DNA of 6,060 bases from Halobacteriales archaeon (GTDB lineage: Archaea; Thermoplasmatota; SW-10-69-26; JACQPN01; JAIVGT01), in assembly GCA_020201485.1 (NCBI GenBank), contig JAIVGT010000059.1, forward strand, positions 1-6,060, given 5' to 3'. Position 1 is the stretch's first letter; each line of letters begins with the position of its first letter. A program made the position numbers and the translations under genes. The notes beneath the pieces were generated by a model. That model was not told the DNA's origin and searched no databases. It was given only the letters and a program-made list of their open reading frames with translations. Shown one piece after another: positions 1 to 6,060 of this stretch.

Positions 1-9
1 GGTTTGCCC

Positions 10-40
10 GGAGCCCGGGTTTTCCCGGGGTTTCGGCTCC
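10..40. repeat. Inverted repeat / potential hairpin at the window start
   Basis: GGAGCC at 10-15 is the exact reverse complement of GGCTCC at 35-40. Nested inside are two copies of the self-complementary CCCGGG (14-19 and 24-29) separated by TTTT. The outer arms and the inner CCCGGG pair compete, so more than one fold is possible. It lies upstream of the membrane-protein gene and could be the end of a transcript coming from outside the window, or a regulatory structure. No long T-run follows it, so a terminator call is not secure. The repeat is seen directly; its role is inference. Confidence 0.45.
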
Positions 41-165
41 CGACGCGCTGCGGCGTGCAGAGGGAACCGCGGGGCCAAGCCCGCCTGCCGGGCCCCCCGC
101 CCGGCACATCCGCAAGGCGCGCGCGACGTGGGCGCACCCGGGCGGTTGCGGCCGCTGCTTGGCCC

Positions 166-176
166 AGAACGCTTAT
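166..176 (+). promoter_or_regulatory. Candidate archaeal BRE/TATA element
   Basis: AGAAC followed by GCTTAT is the most AT-rich spot in an otherwise extremely GC-rich upstream region. A purine/A-rich patch (166-169) sits just before CTTAT (172-176), as in archaeal BRE plus TATA arrangements. Archaeal transcription usually begins roughly 25 bases after the TATA box. That would place the start close to the ATG at 202 and give a leaderless or nearly leaderless message. This would leave the GGAG at 191-194 untranscribed, so one of the two signals may be fortuitous. The match to consensus is weak. Confidence 0.3.
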
Positions 177-190
177 CGGGCCCGGCGCGC

Positions 191-194
191 GGAG
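191..194 (+). promoter_or_regulatory. Shine-Dalgarno site (GGAG) favouring the ATG at 202
   Basis: GGAG lies 7 nt before the ATG at 202, a normal distance. The later in-frame ATGs at 223 and 229 have no comparable site. This supports 202 over the upstream TTG at position 4 and over the two internal ATGs. Confidence 0.5.
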
Positions 195-201
195 CCCGCG
201 C

Positions 202-1263
202 ATGGACGACGCGCTGGCCCCGATGCGCATGACCTTCCTCCAGCGCGTGGGCGCGCCGCGGCCCTGGGGCTGGCTGGCGTTCGCGGCCCCCCGCCCGGTC
301 GTGCTGCTGCTCGTCGCCCTCGCGCCGCCGGCCGCCCTGCTGCTCCTCGTCGGGGCCGAGCCCTCGCTCGGCCGGACGCTCCTCAACGCGGAGAACGTGC
401 GGAACGACTTCGGGCGCTGGGTCGCGGCCGTGGCGAGCGTCGCGGTCATCGCCGTGTCCATCGCGAGCGTGGCCTTCCGCAAGGAGTTGCGCAGCCTGCG
501 CGAGCTGCGGGAGCACCGCGAGCAGAACCACGAGTTCCACGACCGCATCGGGCACGGCCGCGAGGCGCCGGTGGCCATCGGGCCCCTGCTCGGCGAGGCG
601 CTGCTGGGCGTGGCCAGCGCCGCAGACCGCGTGGAGGAGAGCGCCGAGCCGGGCCTGGTCGTGGATGGCGTCGCGCTGCGCGACTACCTCGGCGTGCTGC
701 GCGCCTCCGTGACGCGCGTCCACGCGCGCGCCGTGCGCGCCGGCCGCGACCCGGCGAAGCTCTACGCGGCCCTCCTCGACGTCGAGGACGAGCAGGCGGA
801 CCACCTCGCCATGCGCTTCCGCGCGGCGTCGCCCGGACCGGCGGGGGAGGCGTGGTCCGAGCTGCGCGAGCGGCTGGAGGATGTCGCCGTCGGCCGCGGC
901 TACGTCAAGACGCTGTCGCTCGAATGGGGCTTCAGCCGCATGTCGTCAGCCATCATGCTCACCCTCGTCCCGGCCCTCACCACGGCGATGATGATGTCGC
1001 TGCTGTACAGCGCGGAGGTGGCGGAGGCGCTGGGCACGCGCGGCGCGGCTCTGCTCATCGCCGGCGCGCTGTTCGTGTTCGCGCTGCCGATGGGGGCATT
1101 CCTCAGCTCCCTCCTGCGCTACATCTTCGTCAACCAGTACACGCTGCCGAGCGCCGGTTTCGTCCTCGGCCCGGAGGAGCCGGAGCTCGTCCCCCTGGGC
1201 TGGCGCGAGGCGGCGGGCGGGAGGGATCGCGTCGCGCGTCCCCCGGCGCGGCAGCAAGGCTGA
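202..1263 (+). CDS. Uncharacterised four-helix membrane protein with a large cytoplasmic loop
   Basis: I do not recognise this 353-residue protein. Four hydrophobic segments are visible, at about residues 32-51, 73-92, 248-269 and 281-303. They form two hairpins separated by a charged loop of about 155 residues. The positive-inside rule puts both termini and the loop in the cytoplasm, since Arg/Lys clusters flank the cytoplasmic sides (residues 93-107, 306). The loop begins with a likely amphipathic or coiled-coil stretch (KELRSLRELREHRE) containing several histidines (105, 110, 113, 118). The protein ends in a polar Arg/Pro-rich tail. There is no signal peptide, P-loop or recognisable catalytic motif. 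The ATG at 202 was chosen for its GGAG site and because upstream codons look non-coding. The gene converges on the ATP synthase operon and is probably transcribed independently, so the neighbourhood does not prove a link to ATP synthesis. A channel, transporter-like or membrane-organising role would be speculation. Confidence 0.75.
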   Translation: MDDALAPMRMTFLQRVGAPRPWGWLAFAAPRPVVLLLVALAPPAALLLLVGAEPSLGRTLLNAENVRNDFGRWVAAVASVAVIAVSIASVAFRKELRSLRELREHREQNHEFHDRIGHGREAPVAIGPLLGEALLGVASAADRVEESAEPGLVVDGVALRDYLGVLRASVTRVHARAVRAGRDPAKLYAALLDVEDEQADHLAMRFRAASPGPAGEAWSELRERLEDVAVGRGYVKTLSLEWGFSRMSSAIMLTLVPALTTAMMMSLLYSAEVAEALGTRGAALLIAGALFVFALPMGAFLSSLLRYIFVNQYTLPSAGFVLGPEEPELVPLGWREAAGGRDRVARPPARQQG

Positions 1264-1299
1264 GGCTGGGACGACGAAGAATGGAGAGAACGGGGGACC
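1264..1299. other. Convergent intergenic gap with pyrimidine-rich tract on the operon strand
   Basis: Only 36 bp separate the stop of the membrane-protein gene from the stop of subunit B. Read on the minus strand, the gap contains a pyrimidine-rich run with short T clusters (about 1290-1271, GTTCTCTCCATTCTTCGTCG). This could act as the weak U-rich terminator of the ATP synthase operon. On the plus strand the same tract is purine-rich, and no T-run is seen for the membrane-protein gene. No strong hairpin was found. The termination role is inference. Confidence 0.3.
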
Positions 1300-2742
1300 T
1301 CACCGTGTCGCCGCGACCGCGGCCGGCGCGTGCGCCGCCTTGGCCTTGTACTTCGGGTGGTACTTCTCGATGTACTTGCGGTCGAGGCGGGTCAGCGCCT
1401 CCTCCGGCAGGTGCCCGAGCAGGTCCCACAGCAGGTCGAGGGTCTGCTCGATGCTGCGGTCCTCGTCCCGGCCTTGGCGCACGACCTTGTCCTCGAACAT
1501 GTCGGCGAACTCGAGGAACTTGCGGTCGCGCTCGCTCAGCGCCTCCTTGCCGACGATGGCGACGAGGCCGCGCAGGTCCCTGCCCTCGGCGTAGCCGGCG
1601 TAGGCCTGGTCGCTGACCGCCTTGTGGTCCTCGCGCGTGAGCGTGCGCAGGTTGCCGTGGTGGTCCTTCTTCACCCCGATGCCCGCGTTCATCAGCCGGC
1701 TCAGGCTGGGCAGGACGTTCACCGGCGGGTACACGCCCTTGCGGTGCAGCTCACGCGAGACGACGATCTGCCCCTCGGTGATGTAGCCCGACAGGTCGGG
1801 GATGGGGTGCGTGATGTCGTCGCCGGGCATGGTGAGGATGGGGAACTGCGTGATGCTCCCCTTCCGGCCCTTGATCTTCCCGGCGCGCTCGTACAGCATC
1901 GCCAGGTCGGTGTACATGTAGCCGGGGTAGCCGCGCCGGCCGGGCACCTCTTCGCGCGCCGCGCCGATCTGGCGGAGCGCCTCGCAGTAGTTCGTCAGGT
2001 CCGTGAGGATGACCAGCACATGGTAGTCGTGCTCGTACGCGAGGTATTCCGCGGCCGTCAGGGCGAGGCGGGGCGTGATGAGGCGCTCGATGGCCGGGTC
2101 GTCGGCGAGGTTCAGGAACAGCACGGCGCGCTGCAGGGCACCGGTGCGCTCGAAGTCGCGCATGAAGAACTGCGCTTCCTCGTTCGTGATGCCCATGGCG
2201 GCGAACACGACGGCGAACTCCTCGCCGCTGCCGCGCACCTTCGCCTGGCGCGCGACCTGCAGCGCGATCTCGTTGTGCGGCAGGCCCGAGCCGCTGAAGA
2301 TGGGCAGCTTCTGCCCGCGCACGAGGGTGTTCATGCCGTCGATGGTGCTGATGCCCGTCTGGATGAACTCGCTCGGGTTGTCGCGCGCGTAGGGGTTGAT
2401 GGCCGCGCCGATGATGTCGAGCCGAGCCTCGGGGACGATCTCCGGGCCGCCGTCGATGGGGTCGCCTGCGCCGCTCAGGATGCGGCCGAGCATGTCCTTG
2501 CTCACGCCGAGCTTCAGCGTCTCGCCCAGGAACTTCACCGAGGCGTCGCGGTTGATGCCCGACGTGCCCTCGAACACCTGGACCGCGACCAGGTCCTTGC
2601 TGCTGTCCAGCACCTGGCCGCGCTTCGTGCTCCCGTCGCTCAGGCGGATGGTGACGAGCTCGCCGTACGCCACCGGCTCCGTCTGCTGGACGAAGACGAG
2701 CGGGCCGGCGATCTCGCTGATGGTCTTGTACTCGCGCGCCAT
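1300..2742 (-). CDS. atpB: A-type ATP synthase subunit B (non-catalytic/regulatory nucleotide-binding subunit)
   Basis: Subunit B alternates with A in the A3B3 head of the A1AO ATP synthase and carries non-catalytic nucleotide sites at the interface. The 480-residue protein opens with the family start [17 protein letters not shown] beta barrel (residues 4-70). The P-loop region is degenerate ([10 protein letters not shown], 149-158), as expected for B. Walker B-like [11 protein letters not shown] is at 242-252 and the [16 protein letters not shown] block at 266-281. The ATP synthase alpha/beta signature [10 protein letters not shown] is at 339-348. The C-terminal helical domain ends in [11 protein letters not shown] (456-466), followed by an Ala-rich tail of about 14 residues. 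An apparent insertion of about nine residues lies at 357-368, before TREDH. The start ATG is 1 nt after the TGA of subunit A, with GGAGG at 2756-2752 inside that gene, indicating translational coupling. It is the last gene of the operon here; no D subunit follows. Confidence 0.98.
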   Translation of the reverse strand: MAREYKTISEIAGPLVFVQQTEPVAYGELVTIRLSDGSTKRGQVLDSSKDLVAVQVFEGTSGINRDASVKFLGETLKLGVSKDMLGRILSGAGDPIDGGPEIVPEARLDIIGAAINPYARDNPSEFIQTGISTIDGMNTLVRGQKLPIFSGSGLPHNEIALQVARQAKVRGSGEEFAVVFAAMGITNEEAQFFMRDFERTGALQRAVLFLNLADDPAIERLITPRLALTAAEYLAYEHDYHVLVILTDLTNYCEALRQIGAAREEVPGRRGYPGYMYTDLAMLYERAGKIKGRKGSITQFPILTMPGDDITHPIPDLSGYITEGQIVVSRELHRKGVYPPVNVLPSLSRLMNAGIGVKKDHHGNLRTLTREDHKAVSDQAYAGYAEGRDLRGLVAIVGKEALSERDRKFLEFADMFEDKVVRQGRDEDRSIEQTLDLLWDLLGHLPEEALTRLDRKYIEKYHPKYKAKAAHAPAAVAATR

Positions 2743-2743
2743 C

Positions 2744-4510
2744 TCAGGCAGCCTCCATGACCTTGAACTCCTGCTCCATGCCGCTCATCACGACCTCGTA
2801 CGCCTTGTCGAAGTCCTGCTCGAAGCGCGCCTTGCCCAGCTCCGACTTGGACTTCACCGAGCCGATGGTGCGCACCGGCACGCCGCGCGCCAGCGCCTCC
2901 TTGCTCAGGACCTCGTAGCGCTTGATGGCGCGCAGGATCTTCAGCTGGCGCTCCAGGGGCGCGAAGGTGTCGATGGGGTGGAAGGCGTTCTGCTGCAGGA
3001 AGATCTCGCGCAGCATGCGCGTGACCTCGAGCGTGACCTGCTGCTCCGCGGGCAGGGAATCGCTGCCGACGAGCTGGACGATGTCCTGCAGCTCCGCTTC
3101 CTGCTGCAGCGCGTCCATGGCCCAGGCGCGCAGGTCGAGGAACTCCTGGCCGACGTTCTTGGCGAACCAGTCGTTCAGCGAGTCCTGGTACAGCGAGTAG
3201 CTGTTGAGCCAGTTGATGCTGGGGAAGTGCCGGCGCTGCGCCAGCTTCGCGTCCAGGGCCCAGAACACCTTGACGATGCGCAGCGTGTTCTGCGTGACCG
3301 GCTCGTTGAAGTCGCCGCCCGGCGGGCTGACCGCGCCGATGACGGTGACGGAGCCGAACTTGCCGCTCAACGTCTTCACGCGGCCGGCGCGCTCGTAGAA
3401 CTCGGCGAGCTTCGCCGCGAGGTAGGCCGGGTAGCCCTCCTCGCCCGGCATCTCTTCCAGGCGGGAGGAGATCTCGCGCATGGCCTCGGCCCAGCGGCTC
3501 GTGCTGTCGGCCATGAGGCTCACGTCGTAGCCCATGTCACGGTAGTACTCGGCGATGGTGATGCCGGTGTACACGCTCGCCTCGCGGGCCGCGACGGGCA
3601 TGTTCGAGGTGTTGGCGATGAGCACGGTGCGGTTCATCAGGGGCCCGCCCGTCTTGGGGTCCTTGAGCTCCGGGAACTCCGTGAGCACCTCCGTCATCTC
3701 GTTGCCGCGCTCGCCGCAGCCGATGTAGACGACGATCTCCGCGTCCGACCACTTGGCCAGGGTCTGCTGTGTGACCGTCTTGCCCGACCCGAACGGGCCG
3801 GGGATGGCTGCTGTTCCCCCTTTCGCCACGGGGAACAGGCCGTCCAGGATGCGCTGCCCGGTGATGAGCGGGATCTCGGGGCGCAGCTTCTCCTCGTTCG
3901 GCCGCGGGACGCGCACCGGCCACTTGTGCATCATGCGCAGCTCGGTGCCGTCGTCGAGCGTGCCGATGACCTCATCGATGGTGAACTTGCCCGCCTTGAT
4001 GTCGCGGACCTTGCTCGGCTTCGCGTCCGGGGGGACCATGACGCGGTGGACGATGGTCGGCGTCTCCTGGACCTCGCCGAGGATGGTGCCGGGCTGGACG
4101 GCGTCGCCCTTCTTCACTGTGGGCTTGAAGTCCCACTTCTTCGCGTGGTCGAGGCCCGGGGCCTGGACGCCACGCGTGATGAAGTCCCCCATCTTGTCCT
4201 TGAGGACGACGAGCGGCCGCTGGATGCCGTCGTAGATGCTCGTGAGCAGGCCGGGGCCCAGCTCGACCACGAGCGGCCGGCCGGTCTCGACGACGGGCTC
4301 GCCCGGGCGCACACCCGACGTGTCCTCGTAGACCTGGACGATGGTCTTGTCGCCCTGGATCTCGATGACCTCGCCCATGAGCTGCTCCTTGCCCACGAAG
4401 ACGACGTCGTACATCCTGCTGTTGATGCCCTGCGCCGTGACCACCGGGCCGCTGATGCGGTAGATGGTGCCCTTGCCCGAGGTGCGCTCCCGCGTGACTT
4501 GCATGGCCAT
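2744..4510 (-). CDS. atpA: A-type ATP synthase subunit A (catalytic)
   Basis: This is the catalytic subunit of the A3B3 head, which makes or hydrolyses ATP. In its 588 residues the N-terminal beta barrel covers about 14-80. The A/V-type non-homologous region is at about 115-200. The P-loop GPFGSGKT is at 238-245 (Lys244, Thr245), GERGNE at 266-271 with the presumed catalytic Glu267, and the Walker B region [10 protein letters not shown] at 331-340 (Asp335). The signature [10 protein letters not shown] is at 430-439 and a helical C-terminal domain follows. No intein interrupts the P-loop, although A subunits of some archaea such as Thermoplasma carry one there. The N-terminus is about 12 residues longer than usual before [11 protein letters not shown]. 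The first ATG is preferred over the ATG two codons later because GAGGG lies 5 nt before it. Phe385 sits in a loop where Glu is usual ([10 protein letters not shown]). The start is 1 nt after the stop of F. Confidence 0.98.
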   Translation of the reverse strand: MAMQVTRERTSGKGTIYRISGPVVTAQGINSRMYDVVFVGKEQLMGEVIEIQGDKTIVQVYEDTSGVRPGEPVVETGRPLVVELGPGLLTSIYDGIQRPLVVLKDKMGDFITRGVQAPGLDHAKKWDFKPTVKKGDAVQPGTILGEVQETPTIVHRVMVPPDAKPSKVRDIKAGKFTIDEVIGTLDDGTELRMMHKWPVRVPRPNEEKLRPEIPLITGQRILDGLFPVAKGGTAAIPGPFGSGKTVTQQTLAKWSDAEIVVYIGCGERGNEMTEVLTEFPELKDPKTGGPLMNRTVLIANTSNMPVAAREASVYTGITIAEYYRDMGYDVSLMADSTSRWAEAMREISSRLEEMPGEEGYPAYLAAKLAEFYERAGRVKTLSGKFGSVTVIGAVSPPGGDFNEPVTQNTLRIVKVFWALDAKLAQRRHFPSINWLNSYSLYQDSLNDWFAKNVGQEFLDLRAWAMDALQQEAELQDIVQLVGSDSLPAEQQVTLEVTRMLREIFLQQNAFHPIDTFAPLERQLKILRAIKRYEVLSKEALARGVPVRTIGSVKSKSELGKARFEQDFDKAYEVVMSGMEQEFKVMEAA

Positions 4511-4511
4511 G

Positions 4512-4817
4512 TTATCCCTCGCGATAGAGATCGATGCCGATGGCGCGCTTGACTTTCTCGCGCAGGTCGTCCTCGCCCGCGTCGCCGATCTGGATGACGA
4601 CGGGGTCGATGCTGTCCACGGCGCGGCGGCGGGCGGCCGGGGGCAGGCGCTGCGTGTCCGCAGCGTCCACGATGATGATTCCGATGTCCTTGTCCGCCAG
4701 CAGCCTCTCCAGGCGCTCCGTGTACTGCTCCGGCTCCACGGCCTCCGTGCGCTTCACGCCGGCGAGGCGGAAGCCGAGCACGAACGCGTCGCTGCCGAGC
4801 GCGGCGATGTCCTTCAT
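4512..4817 (-). CDS. atpF: A-type ATP synthase subunit F (central stalk)
   Basis: Subunit F is a small central-stalk component that binds the D rotor shaft within the A3B3 head and modulates activity. The 101-residue length is normal for the family. The N-terminus carries the family pattern [15 protein letters not shown] (7-21). A hydrophobic beta strand IGIIIVDAA (45-53) and a second strand [10 protein letters not shown] (72-81) form the Rossmann-like core. The C-terminal helix has the typical ending [14 protein letters not shown] (84-97). The start ATG overlaps the TGA of subunit C as ATGA (4817-4814). No clear Shine-Dalgarno site precedes it, only a G-rich run, so re-initiation after C is the likely route of translation. 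The stop TAA is 1 nt before the start of subunit A. Confidence 0.95.
   Translation of the reverse strand: MKDIAALGSDAFVLGFRLAGVKRTEAVEPEQYTERLERLLADKDIGIIIVDAADTQRLPPAARRRAVDSIDPVVIQIGDAGEDDLREKVKRAIGIDLYREG
4516..4520 (-). promoter_or_regulatory. Shine-Dalgarno site (GAGGG) for subunit A
   Basis: On the minus strand GAGGG ends 5 nt before the ATG at 4510-4508, a usable spacing. It would be 11 nt from the next in-frame ATG (4504-4502), so it favours the longer start. The site lies inside the last codons of subunit F, so ribosomes finishing F can restart on A. Confidence 0.55.
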
Positions 4818-5881
4818 TGGCTGAGCAGCCCCCGGATGGTGTCCTCGGGCAGGCCGTGCTCGCGGCCGGCGGCGATGATGCGCAGGTTGTCGACTTCGAT
4901 GCGCTTGCGCAGCACGAAATCCACGACGGGCAGCAGGCTGAGCGGGTAGCGCCGGCTGAACCCGGCCGCGCTGCGCAGCAGGGCCTGGTCGAGGGCGATG
5001 ACGGCGCGGTTCAGGTCCTGGTCGGCCAGGTACTGCCGCACGACCGGGCCGGCTTCCTTGCCGATGCCTGACGCCTCGACCTCGCTCGCCATCTCCTCCG
5101 GGCTGGCGCGCAGGAGGCGCGCGGCGAGCGCAGCGTCCAGCAGGCCGCTCTCCGGGTTCACGAGGTAGGGCGCGGCGTCCTCGACCCCACCGGCGCGCAG
5201 GCGCAGGACGGTCTTGAGGTCGAGGAGGGCGGTCTCGAGGCGGACGAAGTTCAGGAAGGCGCGCTTCGGCTCGGTCACGCCGTCCACGGCGTTGAGCAGC
5301 GTGCGGTAGTAGAGCTTGTCGAGCTCGTTCTCGACGCGCGCCAGGTTCTCGCGCTTGCCCCCCTCCAGGCCCTCGCGCAGCAGGGGCGCGTACAGCGTCT
5401 TGCCCAGGCGCTCGATGACCTCGTCGAGGTTGCCGAGCTTCGCCAGCTGGCTGAGCTGGTCGGCGCGCAGGGCTCCCGCCGGGATGAGCTGCTGCTCGAT
5501 CTCCTCGTCGCCCACGCCCGCGAGCTTCCCGCGCACCAGGGTCTTGATGTTGTACACGTCGTAGCGCTGCAGGTAGAGCAGGATGAGCCTCTGCAGCTCG
5601 CCCGTCGCGTAGCTCGCCACGTCCGTGTAGCTCCGCGACAGGCTGAGGCGCGTGCTCATCTCCACGAGGCGCGCGCCGCGGTACTTCGCCGACAGCTCGT
5701 CCACCTCGCGCTTGTACGTGCCCTCCTGGAGGAAGCGCGCCATCTCCGCCGGGCTGCTGCTGATGAGCTTGTTGTAGTCGTCGCGCCGCAGGAGCTTGGG
5801 CTTCTTCGCCTTCACCCTCGCGGTGACGTAGGGGTAGTTCCCCCGCAGCAGCTTCCAGCGGAACGCGCGCAGGCCGGGCAT
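4814..5881 (-). CDS. atpC: A-type ATP synthase subunit C (central stalk socket, AC39/d-like)
   Basis: Subunit C is the funnel-shaped, all-helical protein that joins the membrane rotor ring to the central stalk (vATP-synt_AC39 family). The 355-residue length is normal. Family features visible are the N-terminal NYPYVTARVKAKKPKLL (15-31), YDVYNIKTLVRGK (107-119), NELDKLYY (185-192), and the C-terminal block FVLRKRIEVDNLRIIAAGRE (322-341) followed by GLPEDTIRGLL (343-353). There is no membrane segment, as expected for a peripheral subunit. The ATG is 1 nt after the TAA of subunit E. GAGG (5889-5886) lies 4 nt upstream, so initiation is probably coupled to the end of E. The next Met is at residue 47, inside the conserved N-terminal domain, so no alternative start is plausible. 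Confidence 0.97.
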   Translation of the reverse strand: MPGLRAFRWKLLRGNYPYVTARVKAKKPKLLRRDDYNKLISSSPAEMARFLQEGTYKREVDELSAKYRGARLVEMSTRLSLSRSYTDVASYATGELQRLILLYLQRYDVYNIKTLVRGKLAGVGDEEIEQQLIPAGALRADQLSQLAKLGNLDEVIERLGKTLYAPLLREGLEGGKRENLARVENELDKLYYRTLLNAVDGVTEPKRAFLNFVRLETALLDLKTVLRLRAGGVEDAAPYLVNPESGLLDAALAARLLRASPEEMASEVEASGIGKEAGPVVRQYLADQDLNRAVIALDQALLRSAAGFSRRYPLSLLPVVDFVLRKRIEVDNLRIIAAGREHGLPEDTIRGLLSQ

Positions 5882-5882
5882 G

Positions 5883-6060
5883 TTACCTCGTCATCTTCGG
5901 CGGGGCAGCGGTCCCGAACAGCTGCTTCGCCACGTCCCCCAGGCTGTCGCGCCACGCTTCGTCCAGGAGGTTCTCGTAGCGCAGGTCCTCGCGCGTCGCG
6001 CCGTCGGGGCTCTCGACGATGACCCCGCCCACGCCCTCGATGGGCCCGGCGAAGTCGAAG
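5883..6060 (-). CDS. atpE: A-type ATP synthase subunit E (peripheral stalk), C-terminal part only
   Basis: The last 58 codons of a gene that runs off the window edge, read by direct translation of the minus strand. The fragment contains GPIEGVGGVIVESPDG followed by a helical segment (REDLRYENLLDEAWRDSL) and ends VAKQLFGTAAPPKMTR before TAA (5885-5883). The GGVIVES-DG beta hairpin and the following helix ending in LFG are the hallmark C-terminal head of V/A-type subunit E. With subunit H, this subunit builds the peripheral stalk that keeps the A3B3 head from rotating. About nine residues extend beyond the usual LFG ending. Its position directly before subunit C matches the standard archaeal order. 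The N-terminal coiled coil should lie beyond position 6060. Confidence 0.93.
   Translation of the reverse strand, partial: FDFAGPIEGVGGVIVESPDGATREDLRYENLLDEAWRDSLGDVAKQLFGTAAPPKMTR

Larger units (their letters stand above)
1..201. other. GC-rich non-coding stretch upstream of the plus-strand membrane-protein gene
   Basis: No protein-like reading was found here. The plus frame of the downstream gene stays open from a TTG at 4, but its translation is rich in Arg, Pro, Gly and Ala and looks like read-through of GC-rich DNA. On the minus strand an ATG near 105 opens a frame to the window edge, with an equally low-complexity product. The stretch holds the inverted repeat at 10-40, a candidate BRE/TATA element at 166-176 and a Shine-Dalgarno site at 191-194. 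Confidence 0.5.

Noticed and set aside
1..105. A minus-strand frame from an ATG near 105 running off the window edge
   Set aside because: The visible product of about 34 residues is low-complexity Gly/Ala/Pro/Arg, with no family resemblance and no ribosome-binding site I trust. It may be chance in GC-rich DNA.
4..201. A 66-codon N-terminal extension of the membrane protein from a TTG
   Set aside because: The extension is Arg/Pro/Gly-rich and contains the inverted repeat and the promoter-like element. The ATG at 202 has a properly spaced GGAG.
1264..1299. Remnant of a subunit D gene between B and the convergent gene
   Set aside because: Only 36 bp are available and they show no D-like codons, so no pseudogene can be claimed.
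159..1616. A 485-codon plus-strand frame overlapping the membrane-protein gene in another frame
   Set aside because: The product is nearly all Arg, Gly, Ala and Pro and runs across the stop of the real gene into the end of atpB. The competing frame has clear hydrophobic helices.
1330..2760. A 476-codon plus-strand frame opposite subunit B
   Set aside because: This is a composition-driven shadow of atpB. Its ends closely follow the conserved gene and its product is low in complexity.
3776..3799. Possible intein insertion site at the P-loop of subunit A
   Set aside because: Some archaeal A subunits carry an intein here, but [12 protein letters not shown] is read continuously, so none is present.
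2396..4552. A 718-codon open frame on the plus strand, opposite subunit A and part of subunit B
   Set aside because: It is antisense to unmistakable ATP synthase genes. Its translation is dominated by Arg, Ala, Leu, Val and Asp, as expected when GC-rich codons are read on the other strand. It spans the A/B junction and has no domain features.

Overview
The window is a GC-rich piece of an archaeal genome. Most of it is the 3' part of an A1AO-type ATP synthase operon on the minus strand. The proteins look archaeal rather than bacterial V-type: the catalytic subunit has the GPFGSGKT P-loop, and the stretches around [14 protein letters not shown] and [12 protein letters not shown] read like euryarchaeal A subunits. 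From memory the closest feel is Euryarchaeota in the broad sense, possibly a GC-rich Thermoplasmatota-like lineage. That placement is inference and was not tested by any search.

Layout, read in the direction of operon transcription (high to low coordinates): the C-terminal end of subunit E (cut by the window edge, 6060-5883), then complete subunit C (5881-4814), subunit F (4817-4512), catalytic subunit A (4510-2744) and regulatory/non-catalytic subunit B (2742-1300). The genes are packed with a gap of 1 nt, a 4-nt ATGA overlap, then gaps of 1 nt and 1 nt. This implies one mRNA with coupled translation. The order E-C-F-A-B matches the classical archaeal order H-I-K-E-C-F-A-B-D. The stalk and membrane genes H, I and K would be expected beyond position 6060. 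Subunit D, normally directly after B, is not there.

Instead, a convergent plus-strand gene (202-1263) ends 36 bp from the end of B. It encodes a 353-residue protein of unknown function with two pairs of membrane helices around a large charged cytoplasmic loop. About 200 bp of very GC-rich non-coding sequence lies upstream of it. This holds an inverted repeat near the window start, a weak BRE/TATA-like element and a GGAG ribosome-binding site.

Together, A and B form the alternating catalytic hexamer, C couples the rotor ring to the central stalk, F belongs to the central stalk, and E is part of the peripheral stalk. I see no mobile element, CRISPR array, RNA gene or unprecedented system. The oddities are the absent D gene, a short insertion in subunit B, a substitution in a conserved loop of subunit A, and the unidentified membrane protein.
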